From DASSSQ01 sp963839285 (GTDB lineage Bacteria; Actinomycetota; Thermoleophilia; Gaiellales; Gaiellaceae): 64,000 nucleotides of DNA. Of the stretch, positions 37,318-45,845 are shown in pieces. The first letter of the stretch is position 1, and each line of letters starts with the position of its first letter. A program made the position numbers and the translations under genes. Below the pieces are notes generated by a model. It did not search any database and was not told where the DNA came from. It saw only the letters and a list, made by a program, of their open reading frames with translations. Location: NCBI GenBank assembly GCA_963839285.1, contig CAWIUN010000021.1, positions 124,001 through 188,000 of the forward strand, given 5' to 3'.

Positions 37318-38140
37318 CTACGGGCCGATCGCGGCGAGCCGGCCGGCGACGGAGAGATGGCCGGGGTGGTCGTCCATCCCCCACGCGAGCGCGTGCACGA
37401 TGCCCCAGCCGCGGGCCCGCTCCCGGTCGACGCCCGTCGCCTCGACCAGCACGTCGAAGCGCCGCCGGAGCGTCGGCTCGTCCAGCTCCCAGCGCCGGTC
37501 GCGGAGCAGCGAGGCGAGGTCGAACGCGCGGTCGCCGGCGAGCGGCTTCGGATCGATCGCGAGCCAGCCCCGCTCGGACAGGAGCACGTTCGAGCCCTGG
37601 AAGTCCTGGTGGAGCAGGTACTCCTCGTCGATCGACCCGCCCAGCTCGCGCGCGAGCGTGACGGCTTCGTCCACGAGCGCCCGCGGGCACGGGCGGCCTG
37701 CCTCCTCCCAGTCGCGCGGGAGCTCCTCGCCCCAGCGCGCGGCCTCGTCCGCGAGCGGCCGGAAGACGTGTCCCGCCGGCAGCGGGCCGCCAGAAGCGGG
37801 CGAGCACCCCGGCCGCGACCCGGTTCGACTCGTCCTCGCCGCGCGTCCAGAGCTGCGTTCCCGGGTGCGCGCGCTCGATCAGCATCGCCCAGAGGTCGTC
37901 GGCGCGCGCCAGGAGGCGCGGCGAGCCGTCGCCGTCGAGCAGCTCGAGCGCGTCCGGCTCCCGCTCGGCCTCGTCATGCGGGAAGGCGACCTTGAGCACC
38001 GCCTCGTCGGAGACCGGCGCGACGAAGCCGCCGGCGCCCGGGTCGAACCGCGTCCCGGCGCGCACGCCGAAGCGCTCCTCGGCCGCCGCCACCCGCTCGG
38101 GCAGCTGCGCCTCGAACTCCTCGTAGCTCAGCTCCGCCAC
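37318..38140 (-). CDS. aminoglycoside/hydroxyurea phosphotransferase-family kinase (frameshifted)
   Basis: This APH-fold kinase has the catalytic loop LHQDFQGSNVLL (H-x-D-x5-N) and the Mg site AIDPKPLAGDRAFD, typical of the streptomycin 6-kinase-like group. The N-lobe has FVAPVSDEAVLKVAFPH with its lysine. A one-base gain at the GGG at 37784-37786 breaks the frame; corrected length is about 273 residues. GTG start 38140. It overlaps the dipeptidase gene by 13 nt, so the two are co-transcribed. It may inactivate an antibiotic or phosphorylate a housekeeping metabolite. Confidence 0.78.
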
Positions 38141-39114
38141 GTCTCGCGCAGGACGCGCAACCAGTTCTCGTGGGTCAGCTTCGCGAGCGCCGGCTCGTCC
38201 CAGCCGCGGCCCGAGAGCGCCTCGAGCACGCGTCCGTAGCCGGCGACGCCGCCGATCGCCTCGGGGACGACGGCGCCCTCGAAGTCCGAGCCGAAGGCGA
38301 CGTGGTCGATGCCCATCCGCTCGGCGAGGTGGTCGGCGTGGCGGCAGACGTCCGTCGAGCGGCGTGTCCGGGTCGAGGCGGCCGTCCTCTCGCAGGAAGG
38401 TGACCGCGAAGTTGATCCCGACGACGCCGCCCGAGTCGCGGATCGCGTCGAGCTGGTCGTCCTCGAGGTTCCGCGACGCGGCGCAGAGCGCGTGCGCGTT
38501 CGAGTGCGTGGCGACGAGCGGCGCGTCGGAGACCGCGGCGACGTCGAAGAAGCCGCGGCGGTTCAGGTGCGAGCAGTCGACGAGGATCCCGCGCTCGTTG
38601 CAGGCGCGGACGAGCGCCCGGCCCGCCTCCGTCAGCCCCGGCCCGGTGTCGGGCGAGGCCGGGAAGGCGAAGGGCACGCCCTCCGCGAACGCGTTCGCGC
38701 GCGACCAGACGAGGCCGAGCGAGCGCAGCCCGCGGTCGTACCACTCGTCGAGGTCGGTGAGGTCGGACGCGAGCGGGTCGGCGCCCTCGAGGTGGAGGAT
38801 CGCGGTCACCTCCCCCGGCTCGAAGTCGTCGGCCGAGCGCGCGAGCCGCAGCCGCCCCTGCTCGACGAGCCGCTCCAGCACCTCGACGAGCGCGAGCGCG
38901 GTCTCGCGGGCGGCCGCCTGCGGGATCGGCTCGGGCAACGGCAGCCGGTACGGGATCGCCGGCGGGTCGAGGAGCGAGCTCCGGGCTCGGGACGAAGACG
39001 GCGAAGAAGCCGCCCGAGAAGCCGTTCGCGCGCGCCGACGTCGAGGTCGAGGTGCCGCGGCTCCTCGCCCCGCCAGAGCCGCAGGAGCAGGTCGTTGTGC
39101 CCGTCGAGAAGCAC
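38128..39114 (-). CDS. membrane dipeptidase, peptidase family M19 (three frameshifts)
   Basis: This renal-dipeptidase-like zinc enzyme has the N-terminal HxD in DGHNDLLLRLW, Glu in AILHLEGADPL, VDCSHLNRRGFFDVA, ATHSNAHAL, and the terminal GSDFEGAV. Three one-base gains, near 39035, 38980 and 38352, split it over three frames; corrected length is about 328 residues, normal for bacterial M19. GTG start 39114 faces the MaoC start only 17 nt away. It hydrolyses dipeptides, D-residue ones included. Confidence 0.78.
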
Positions 39115-39119
39115 GTGCG

Positions 39120-39125
39120 TAACCT
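39120..39125 (+). promoter_or_regulatory. -10 box of a leaderless promoter
   Basis: TAACCT, then 6 nt, then the ATG at 39132. It lies in the 17-nt gap between two divergent start codons, so its -35 region is inside the dipeptidase gene. Confidence 0.45.
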
Positions 39126-39131
39126 ACTGCG

Positions 39132-39581
39132 ATGCTCTACTACGAGGACCTCGACTCCGGCCAGGCGCTCGAGTTCGGCGACCACACGGTCACGCGCGAC
39201 GAGATCGTCGAGTTCGCCCGGCAGTTCGACCCGCAGCCGTTCCACCTCGACGAGGAGGCGGCGGCGGCAGGCCCGTTCGGCGGCCTGGTCGCGAGCGGCT
39301 GGCACACGGCGGCGATCTTCATGCGGATGTACGTCGACGCGGTGCTCGGCCGTACGGCGAGCATGGGCTCGCCCGGGGTCGAGGAGCTGCGCTGGCTCGT
39401 GCCGGTGCGGCCGGGCGACACCCTCCGCGGCCGCGCGCGGCTGCTCGAGGCGCGACCCTCCTCGACGAGCCCCGAGCGCGGCACGATCCGCTCGAAGCTC
39501 GAGTGCCTGAACCAGGACGGCGAGGTCGTGATGACGATGACGGCGCGCGGCTTCATCAGGCGGCGACCCGCCGGCTCCTGA
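39132..39581 (+). CDS. MaoC-like (hotdog) dehydratase
   Basis: This 149-residue hotdog protein has the hydratase motif FDPQPFHLDEEAA with Asp and His for water addition, then GGLVASGWHTAAIFMRM. MaoC-type proteins hydrate 2-enoyl-CoA, the R-specific branch. It stands alone and is divergent from the M19 gene. Its length fits a stand-alone subunit. Confidence 0.83.
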   Translation: MLYYEDLDSGQALEFGDHTVTRDEIVEFARQFDPQPFHLDEEAAAAGPFGGLVASGWHTAAIFMRMYVDAVLGRTASMGSPGVEELRWLVPVRPGDTLRGRARLLEARPSSTSPERGTIRSKLECLNQDGEVVMTMTARGFIRRRPAGS

Positions 39582-39661
39582 GCCGGGACGCCGCTCGGGT
39601 TCGGCCGCCACCTCGACGGGCCGGCGGCGGTCCTCGGTCGCCCGGCCTCGAGCAGGGGCTT

Positions 39662-39757
39662 GATGCGTACTGGACGTCCCCGGCGGAGCCGTTCCAGACC
39701 GAGCCGGCGTCTGCCGGCGTCAGCGGCGCCTGCTGGTTGCACGTGTGAGGACGCCGG
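39662..39757 (+). repeat. two-block intergenic element, copy A
   Basis: Block 1 is GATGCGTAC-T-GGACGTCCCC (39662-39681). Block 2 is 27 bp (39731-39757, starting TGCTGGTTGCACGTG). A 49-nt spacer separates them. Both blocks recur at 52779-52857. No coding explanation was found. Confidence 0.6.
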
Positions 39758-39809
39758 TGCGGCCTGGCGCCGCGCCGGGGCGGCGGCCGAGGCCGCTGCG
39801 CATCGGCCT

Positions 39810-40073
39810 CTACGTGTTCGCGCGCCTCAGGCCGCGGCTCGAGCGCGTGCCCGGGGCCGAGCCGGCCGACACGATCTTCGTCGCCAACCCCGCGGCGGCC
39901 TTCTCGTTCGAGCCCCGCTGAGTGGCGGCGAGGTTCTGCAGCACCCCGGAGAACGGACGCCACGCGTCGTGCTCCCAGCTCGTGCCGCGGCACATCGGGC
40001 ACGTGACCGGCGCGACGCGCGCGCTCACGCCGTAGCCGCAGTCCTGGCACCGCAGCCGTACCAGCGTTCTCAT
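39810..40073 (-). CDS. small zinc-ribbon protein
   Basis: This 87-residue protein has two CxxC knuckles, CQDCGYG and CPMCRG, about 14 residues apart, forming a rubredoxin-like zinc ribbon, followed by a low-complexity tail. Start is the ATG at 40073 with a purine-rich GGAAG upstream. Such ribbons are common in actinobacteria without a known role. The tail after WRPFSG is less certain and could shift frame. Confidence 0.5.
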   Translation of the reverse strand: MRTLVRLRCQDCGYGVSARVAPVTCPMCRGTSWEHDAWRPFSGVLQNLAATQRGSNEKAAAGLATKIVSAGSAPGTRSSRGLRRANT

Positions 40074-40254
40074 CTTCCTGATCCCCCCTCGGATCGGGTC
40101 GATACTCCAGGGTACCGCCGCCGGCCGTGGGCGCAAGCCAAGATTTCCTCACACGCTCCCGCGGACCGGGACAGGACGCCGGCGGCCGGCGGGCCGGAGC
40201 GCGCGCTTCGGAAGGGCGTTTGCCGCGAGCCGCCGGCGCTGTTAGGTTGCGATA

Positions 40255-40264
40255 GGTCTATACC
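40255..40264. promoter_or_regulatory. GntR/HutC-type operator
   Basis: GGTCTATACC fits the HutC-subfamily core GT-n-TA-n-AC exactly. It lies 25 nt upstream of the operon whose third gene is a HutC-type GntR regulator, so self-regulation is likely. Confidence 0.6.
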
Positions 40265-40288
40265 TCTAGACAGCTTCTCTCGTTCCCT

Positions 40289-41074
40289 GTGCCTCCGACA
40301 TCCTCGTTCGACCTGGACGGCCGGCGCGCCGTCGTCACCGGCGCCGCGCGCGGGATCGGCCGCGCGATCGCCGTCGCGCTGGCACGGGCGGGTGCCGACG
40401 TCGCCGGCCTCGACCTCGATCCGGCCGACGAGACGGCACGCGGGATCGAGGCGTCCGGCCGGCGGGCGGTGCTCCTTCGGGGCTCGACCGGCGAGCCTGC
40501 CGACGTCGAGCGCCTCGCCGACACGGCGGTCGCGGAGCTCGGCGGCATCGACGTCTGGGTCAACAACGCGGCACGGATGCTCGCCCGGCCGCTGCTCGAG
40601 ACGAGCGACGAGGACTGGCACGGGCTGCTCGCCTCGAACCTGCACGGCTACTTCTACGGCTGCCGCGCCGCCGCCCGGCGGATGGTCGCGCAGGGCTCGG
40701 GAGGCACGATCGTCAACGTCGGCTCGATCTCCGGGATCGTCGGCGTCGGCGGCATCGGCGCCTACACGGCCGCCAAGGGCGCGATCACGGCGCTGACGAA
40801 GGCGCTCGCGGTCGAGCTCGCCCCGCACGGGATCACGGTCAACGTCGTCGCCCCGGGCGCGGTCGACACGCCGCTGAACGCGACCGTCTACACCGACGAG
40901 GTGCGGCGCACGTACGAGGAGCGGATCCCGCTCGGCCGGATCGGCTCCGCCGAGGAGGTCGCCGACGTCGCCGTCTTCCTCGCCTCCCCCGCCGCGCGCT
41001 ACGTGACCGGCCAGCAGGTCGTGGTCGACGGCGGCATGGTCGTCAACGGCACGGTCGGCCATGCGACGAGCTGA
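40289..41074 (+). CDS. SDR family oxidoreductase (FabG-like)
   Basis: This 261-residue classical SDR has TGAARGIGRAIA (about residue 18), NNAARM, the catalytic Ser in VNVGSISG, YTAAK (about 160), and VTGQQVVVDGGM at the C-terminus. It is the first gene of an operon with a GntR regulator and a TIM-barrel sugar isomerase, so a polyol or sugar-acid dehydrogenase is more likely than fatty-acid FabG. GTG start. The GntR operator lies just upstream. Confidence 0.85.
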   Translation: MPPTSSFDLDGRRAVVTGAARGIGRAIAVALARAGADVAGLDLDPADETARGIEASGRRAVLLRGSTGEPADVERLADTAVAELGGIDVWVNNAARMLARPLLETSDEDWHGLLASNLHGYFYGCRAAARRMVAQGSGGTIVNVGSISGIVGVGGIGAYTAAKGAITALTKALAVELAPHGITVNVVAPGAVDTPLNATVYTDEVRRTYEERIPLGRIGSAEEVADVAVFLASPAARYVTGQQVVVDGGMVVNGTVGHATS

Positions 41075-41231
41075 GACGCTGCTCGACGGGCTCGACCACT
41101 TCGCCTTCGTCCGCCCCGCGCTCGACCGCGCCGTCGCGGCCAACCCCGGCCGCCGGCACCCGACGCTGCTCGACCTCGGCCTGCGCGGCGCGCTCCTCGA
41201 CCACCCCGAGCGCCGGGCGGCGGACGCATGA
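41061..41231 (+). CDS. small protein of unknown function, tiled into the operon
   Basis: This is a 56-residue reading frame from ATG 41061, overlapping the SDR end by 14 nt. Its TGA overlaps the GntR start as ATGA. The sequence is Leu/Asp/Arg-rich (ETLLDGLDHFAFVRPALDRA), without membrane or metal motifs. Precise tiling on both sides argues that it is translated. Given the deletion scar two genes on, it could be what remains of a larger protein. Confidence 0.5.
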   Translation: MRRAETLLDGLDHFAFVRPALDRAVAANPGRRHPTLLDLGLRGALLDHPERRAADA

Positions 41232-41938
41232 GCTTCGTGCCGCGCTACTACGAGATCGAGCAGGAGCTGCGGACGAGGATCGCCGCGCTCGAGCAGGACG
41301 AGCCGCTTCCGTCGGACGCGCAGCTCTGCGAGGAGTTCGGCGTCTCCCGGATGACCGCGCGGAACGCCGTCCAGCGGCTCGTCCAGGAGGGGCTCGTCTA
41401 CCGCGTGCCCGGCCGCGGCACCTTCGTCGCGGGCGCGGAGTCGCACCGTCATGCGGGCAAGCTCGTCGGCTTCTCGGACGAGATGCGCCGGCGCGGCCGC
41501 GAGCCGAGCTCCTCGCTGCTCGAGCGGCGCCTCCGCGCGGCGACCGAGCTCGAGCGGCGCCGGATGTCGCTGCCCGCCGGCGCGAAGGTCGTCGTCGTCC
41601 GCCGCGTCCGCCTGGCCGACGGCGAGCCGATCGCGGTCGAGCAGGCCGTCCTGCCCGAGTCCGCCGCCGAGGCGGTCCTGGCGGCCGACCTCGAGCAGGG
41701 GTCGCTGCACGCGGCGCTGACCGACGCGGGGATCGTGCCGACGTCCGGGCGCGCCACGATCGGCGTCGAGGAGGCGACCGCGGAGGATGCGCGCCTGCTC
41801 GGCGTCAAGCGCGGGGCGCCGCTCCTCGTCGAGCGGCGGCTGATCACCGACCAGGCGGAGACACCGCTCGAGCTGACCGAGAGCCGCTACGCCGGCGGCC
41901 GCTACGGGATCGACGTCGACTTCGTCGTGATCCGGTGA
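41228..41938 (+). CDS. GntR family transcriptional regulator (HutC/UTRA)
   Basis: This 236-residue regulator has the winged-helix domain with LCEEFGVSRMTARNAVQRLV and the wing YRVPGRGTFVA, followed by a UTRA ligand domain (about residues 85-230). It probably represses its own operon by binding GGTCTATACC at 40255. The inducer would be a sugar or polyol handled by the operon. Its start and stop overlap both neighbours (ATGA and GTGA). Confidence 0.87.
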   Translation: MSFVPRYYEIEQELRTRIAALEQDEPLPSDAQLCEEFGVSRMTARNAVQRLVQEGLVYRVPGRGTFVAGAESHRHAGKLVGFSDEMRRRGREPSSSLLERRLRAATELERRRMSLPAGAKVVVVRRVRLADGEPIAVEQAVLPESAAEAVLAADLEQGSLHAALTDAGIVPTSGRATIGVEEATAEDARLLGVKRGAPLLVERRLITDQAETPLELTESRYAGGRYGIDVDFVVIR

Positions 41939-42146
41939 TCGAGCTCGCGCTGCGCCCCGACCGCGGCCTCGACGTCGTCTCCGCCCGCCTCGGCGGCACG
42001 GTGCTCGGCCGGCGCTCGCCCTGGCAGGAGGTGGCGCGACGGACGACGACTACCCGACGTTTCGCGACGGCCGCCAGGAGAACGTCCTGGCCGACGCGGT
42101 CCTGCAATCGACGAGCGAACGACGCTGGGTGGAGGTGACCGGATGA
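41935..42146 (+). pseudogene. deletion scar joining two gene fragments
   Basis: The first 33 codons from GTG 41935 (IELALRPDRGLDVVSARLGG) look like the N-terminus of an aldose-1-epimerase/DUF4432-type protein. The last about 34 codons, in another frame (DDDYPTFRDGRQENVLADAV, then RRWVEVTG), look like the C-terminus of a Gfo/Idh/MocA oxidoreductase. The junction is near 42020-42045. About 1.5-2 kb of two genes appears to be lost. The ends keep their GTGA and ATGA overlaps with the neighbours, so the operon was once longer. Confidence 0.6.
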
Positions 42147-43051
42147 AGCTCGGCCTGCTGACTGCAGCCTTTCCCGACTTGTCCCTGGAGCAGGTGGCCG
42201 AGTGGGCCGCGGGCGAGGGCTACCAGGCGCTCGAGATCGCCTGCTGGCCGGCGGGCGGCGGCGAGCGGCGCCGCTACGCGGGCGTCTCGCACATCGACGT
42301 GACCTCGTTCGACCCGGACGAGGTGCACGAGATCATGGCGCGGCACGGCCTCGAGATCTCGGCGCTCGCCTACTACCCGAACAACCTCCACCCCGACGAC
42401 GCGCAGCGCCGGGAGGCGAACGGCCACCTGAAGGCGGTCGTCGAGGCGGCGCAGCGGCTCGGCGTCTCCACGGTCGGCACCTTCGCCGGCAACGACAAGG
42501 ACCGGCCGCTGCCGGAGAACCTGGAGCGCTTCCGGGAGATCTGGCCCGAGCTCGTCCACCACGCGGGCGAGCGCGGCGTCCGGATCGCGATCGAGAACTG
42601 CCCGATGATCTTCGGCTACGACGAATGGCCCGGCGGCACCAACCTCGCCTGGTCGCCGGCGATCTGGGACGAGATGTTCTCGGCGATCCCGGACGAGAAC
42701 TTCGGGCTCAACCTCGACCCCTCGCACCTCGTCTGGCTGCAGATCGACTACGAGCGGGCGGTCTACGACTTCGCCGACCGGATCTTCCACGCGCACGCCA
42801 AGGACCTCGAGATCCGCCGCGACGGCCTCTACCGGCACGGCACCTTCTCCGGCGGGATCGGCTGGCAGGTGCCGCGGCTGCCCGGGCTCGGCGAGGTCGA
42901 CTGGTCGCGCTTCTGCGCCGCGCTCCACGGCGCCGGCTACGACGGCGTGCTCTCGGTCGAGCACGAGGACCGGCGCTTCGAGGGCGAGCTCGAGCTCGTC
43001 AAGCGAGGGTTCCTGATCGCGCGGGACGTCCTCCGTCCCTATCTGCACTGA
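42143..43051 (+). CDS. sugar phosphate isomerase/epimerase (xylose-isomerase-like TIM barrel)
   Basis: This 302-residue TIM-barrel protein of the IolE/endonuclease IV superfamily has metal-ligand strands AIENCP (Glu), LNLDPSHLVW (Asp/His), HAHAKDLE (His) and LSVEHED (Glu). It probably isomerises or dehydrates a keto-sugar or inosose. Start is ATG 42143, overlapping the scar ORF stop. With the SDR, the lost Gfo/Idh gene and GntR it suggests inositol or sugar-acid catabolism. Confidence 0.85.
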   Translation: MKLGLLTAAFPDLSLEQVAEWAAGEGYQALEIACWPAGGGERRRYAGVSHIDVTSFDPDEVHEIMARHGLEISALAYYPNNLHPDDAQRREANGHLKAVVEAAQRLGVSTVGTFAGNDKDRPLPENLERFREIWPELVHHAGERGVRIAIENCPMIFGYDEWPGGTNLAWSPAIWDEMFSAIPDENFGLNLDPSHLVWLQIDYERAVYDFADRIFHAHAKDLEIRRDGLYRHGTFSGGIGWQVPRLPGLGEVDWSRFCAALHGAGYDGVLSVEHEDRRFEGELELVKRGFLIARDVLRPYLH

Positions 43052-43060
43052 GGAGAGCGC

Positions 43061-43715
43061 TCAGGCGGCCGCGACCGGGACCTGCGCGGGCGCCGACTCC
43101 TCCTCGCCCTGGTCGAGCCTGAACGGCGGGTACTCGTCCGTCATCAGCGCCGCGTAGGCGACGACCCGCGCGACCCAGCGGTCGAGCCCGATCACGAGGT
43201 CGAAGATCGAGCGCGGGAAGCGGCCCTTGAAGAGCAGGACGACGCCGCCGATCACGACGAGCAGGCCGACGAGGCCGCCGCCGCTGCCGCCGCCGCCGCG
43301 CGATGAAGCCGACGATCAGGTAGTGCGGGATCGCGAGCAGCCACCACTTGACGAGCACGAGCCCGCGCGACAGCCGCTCGGGGTAGGCGACGTCGAGGCG
43401 CGCCGGGTAGTCGGGCTCCTCGCCGAGCGAGAAGGGCGGGTAGCGGTCGGTGCCGAGCGCGCTCGTCGCGTAGAACGAGACGCGCCACGACCAGCGGAGG
43501 ACGCCGAGGTTGAAGTCGAAGATGCCGCGCGGGTAGCGGCCGGTGAACAGGATCGCGAAGAAGGCGACGACGGTGAGCAGGACGAACGCGATCCAGAGGA
43601 ATACCAGCACGAACCAGTGCGGCAGCGCGAGCAGCCACTTGACGAGCCAGAGCCCGCGCGAGAGCTGCGGGTCGAGGCGGCCCTCGAGCCGCACGGGGTA
43701 GGGCGAGGTTTCCAT
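43061..43715 (-). CDS. DUF4389 membrane protein, duplicated domain (frameshifted)
   Basis: The protein holds two copies of the DUF4389 unit. Each has an entry helix (SRGLWLVKWLLALPHWFVL; SRGLVLVKWWLLAIPHYLI), a FTGRYPRGIFDF or FKGRFPRSIFDL loop and a DRYPPF or DEYPPF end. A Gly-rich linker lies between. A one-base gain in the GCC run near 43300 breaks the frame; corrected length is about 217 residues. It has four membrane helices and no known function. Confidence 0.75.
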
Positions 43716-43754
43716 GCCCCGAGACTATGCGCCCGGCCGGAAGAAGCCAAGTCG

Positions 43755-43760
43755 TACGAT
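43755..43760 (+). promoter_or_regulatory. -10 box of a leaderless promoter
   Basis: TACGAT, then 7 nt, then the GTG at 43768; used to choose that start over an ATG at 43714. Confidence 0.5.
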
Positions 43761-43767
43761 CCTCGAG

Positions 43768-44706
43768 GTGGCCCGCCTCGTCGTCAGCACGACCGACTAC
43801 CACACGGCCGGAGAGCCCTTCCGGATCGTCTCGGGCGGCGTCGGGCCGATCCCCGGGGCGACGATGCTCGAGAAGCGCCGCCACTGCGCCGAGCGGCTCG
43901 ACCACGTCCGCCGGCTGCTCGTCCACGAGCCGCGCGGGCACGCGGACATGTACGGCTGCTTCGTGACCGAGCCCTGCGCGCCCGGCTCCGACCTCGGCGT
44001 CGTCTTCTTCCACAACGCGGGCTACTCGACCGCCTGCGGGCACGGCACGATCGCGCTCGCGACCTGGGCCGTCGAGTCGGGGCTCTTCCCCGGGCGCGAC
44101 CGGCTGCGGGTCGACGTCCCGTCGGGCACGGTCGAGGTCGAGCTGCGCGGCCGCGAGGTCGCCTTCCGGAACGTGCCCGCGTTCGTGCTCCTGCGGGACG
44201 TCGAGGCCGCGGGCCTGCGCACCGACGTCGCCTACGGCGGCGCCTTCTACGCCTCGGTCGAGTCGCCGCTGCCGCTCGAGCCGGCCTCCCTCCCCGCGCT
44301 GATCGAGCTGGGCCGTCGCATCAAGGGCGAGCTCGAGGTGGCGCACGAGATCGTGCACCCGGGCGAGCCGGAGCTCCGCGACGTCTACGGCGTCGTCTTC
44401 TTCCGGCGCGAGGGCGAGCGCGTGCAGCGCAACGTGACCGTGTTCGCCGACGGCGAGGTCGACCGCTCGCCCTGCGGCTCGGGCACCTCGGCGCGGCTGG
44501 CGCTGCTCGACGCGAGCGGCGAGCTGCCGCGCGGCGAGACCCTGCGGCACCTGAGCGTCCTCGGCACCGAGTTCCGCGGCCGCGTCGTCGACGAGACGCC
44601 CGAGGGGCTCGTCACCGAGATCGCCGGCTCGGCCAGCCCGACCGGCTACCACACCTTCGTGCTCGAGCCCGACGACGAGCTCGGGGACGGCTTCCTGCTC
44701 CGCTAG
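43768..44706 (+). CDS. proline racemase / 4-hydroxyproline 2-epimerase family
   Basis: This 312-residue enzyme has both catalytic cysteines: STACGHGTIA (about residue 90) and DRSPCGSGTSA (about 251). Both Cys present means racemase/epimerase and not hydroxyproline dehydratase, where one is Thr. The N-terminus STTDYHTAGEP is typical. It interconverts L- and D-forms of proline or hydroxyproline. It stands alone between unrelated genes. Confidence 0.86.
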   Translation: MARLVVSTTDYHTAGEPFRIVSGGVGPIPGATMLEKRRHCAERLDHVRRLLVHEPRGHADMYGCFVTEPCAPGSDLGVVFFHNAGYSTACGHGTIALATWAVESGLFPGRDRLRVDVPSGTVEVELRGREVAFRNVPAFVLLRDVEAAGLRTDVAYGGAFYASVESPLPLEPASLPALIELGRRIKGELEVAHEIVHPGEPELRDVYGVVFFRREGERVQRNVTVFADGEVDRSPCGSGTSARLALLDASGELPRGETLRHLSVLGTEFRGRVVDETPEGLVTEIAGSASPTGYHTFVLEPDDELGDGFLLR

Positions 44707-44715
44707 CGTGGCGCG

Positions 44716-45580
44716 ATGGGGTTCGTCCCCTCGTACGCGGTGCTCGTTGCCGCGCAGGCGGCGCTCGTGCTCGCGCCCTGGCGGCCGCGGCAACTCGCCT
44801 CCTCGCGCCTGCTCGGGCTCGGCGTGCCGGCGGCGGCGCTCGTCGCGGGGGTGACGATCGCGCGCGTGCACGGCGGCGCCGACGCGCTCGCGGCGCTAGC
44901 GGCGGTGGCGACCCCCGTGCTCGCGGCCCTCTGCGGCTGGGCGCGCGGCTGGCCGGCGCCGCTCCTCGCCGTCCCGCTCTCCGGCGGCCTCTACGCGCTC
45001 GCGTGGCTGCGCCCCGGGACGCTCGCGGGCGACGCGGCCGGGCTGCTCCTGATCGCGGGCGCGTGCCTCGCGATCACCGGGCTCGTCGCCGCGCTCGCGC
45101 CGCAGGCCTGGCTCGTCGCCGGGCTCGTCCTGCTCGTCGCCCTCGACTGCACGCTCGTCTGGGGCGACCGGCAGGTTGCGCCGACGATGACGGCGCTGCA
45201 GGCCGCCGCACCGCCCGCGCCCGCGGGACGGCCGCTGCCCTCGCTGCAGCAGATCGAGTTCGGCTCGGCCTTGATGGGCTGGCTCGACTTCGCCGCGCCC
45301 GCGCTCCTGGCGACGCTGACGGCGCGGCGGCTCCTGCCCGCGCTCGCGACCGGCGCCGCAGCGGGGCTGTGGGGGCTGCTGCTCGCCGTCACCTCGCCGA
45401 TCGCTGCGACGCCGCCGGTGCTGGCCGGGCCTCGCCGTCTCATTTCTGGCGCAGCGCCGAGAGACAGCCCTCGCGGGCCGCGGCGCGCAGCTCCGGCCGG
45501 ACATTCGAGGCGAGCCCGGCGGCGACGTCCGCGTCGCCGCCGTCGACTCCCGCGAGCTGCGCGATCCGCGTCACCGGTAG
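44716..45580 (+). CDS. polytopic membrane protein with presenilin-like aspartate motifs (frameshifted)
   Basis: A very hydrophobic protein of about 287 residues with about eight or nine helices. It shows an Asp in LLVALDCTLVW, then ALMGWLDFAAPALL, then ATPPVLAGLAV. This order (Asp helix, GxxD helix, PxL helix) recalls A22 presenilin/SPP-type intramembrane proteases, though canonical YD and GxGD are not exact. A one-base gain at 45427-45429 breaks the frame; corrected, it ends at the TAG at 45578. TAGCGT lies 6 nt before the ATG. Its end overlaps the antisense lipoprotein gene by 141 nt. Confidence 0.6.
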
Positions 45581-45757
45581 GCTCGCGCAGAGGTCGTGAG
45601 CCTCCTGGCGCGCGCCCCGGCGACGCGCCTCGAGCTGCGAGGACGGTGCCGCGGGCGCCGTCGTCACCGCCTCGAAGGACGCCGTCCGCTGCGAGTCGAC
45701 GCCCCCGCCGCAGCCGGCGGCAAGCGCCGTGAGTCCGATGCCGAGGATCGTGCGCAC
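45440..45757 (-). CDS. small lipoprotein
   Basis: This 105-residue protein has a lipobox LTALAAGC at about residue 16, so it is predicted to be lipid-anchored. The mature part has two cysteines (DLCASLP, EGCLSAL) that may form a disulfide. Start is a GTG with TAGGCC six bases upstream. Its 3' half is antisense to the membrane-protein end; one of the two C-termini may be misread. Confidence 0.55.
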   Translation of the reverse strand: MRTILGIGLTALAAGCGGGVDSQRTASFEAVTTAPAAPSSQLEARRRGARQEAHDLCASLPVTRIAQLAGVDGGDADVAAGLASNVRPELRAAAREGCLSALRQK

Positions 45758-45845
45758 GCTGCGGGCCTACCCCGCACCGGCGCCGTCAATCGCCCGTGTC
45801 GGGGTGCTCGGAGAGAGCGCCACCCCGGCCCCGGCGCCTGCCTGG

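Noticed and set aside
39745..39921. Plus-strand ORF of about 58 codons (RPLRIGLYVFARLRPRLERV)
   Set aside because: It overlaps the zinc-ribbon gene antisense and starts inside the repeated block, which is shared with a place where it would not code. Kept only as a remote possibility.
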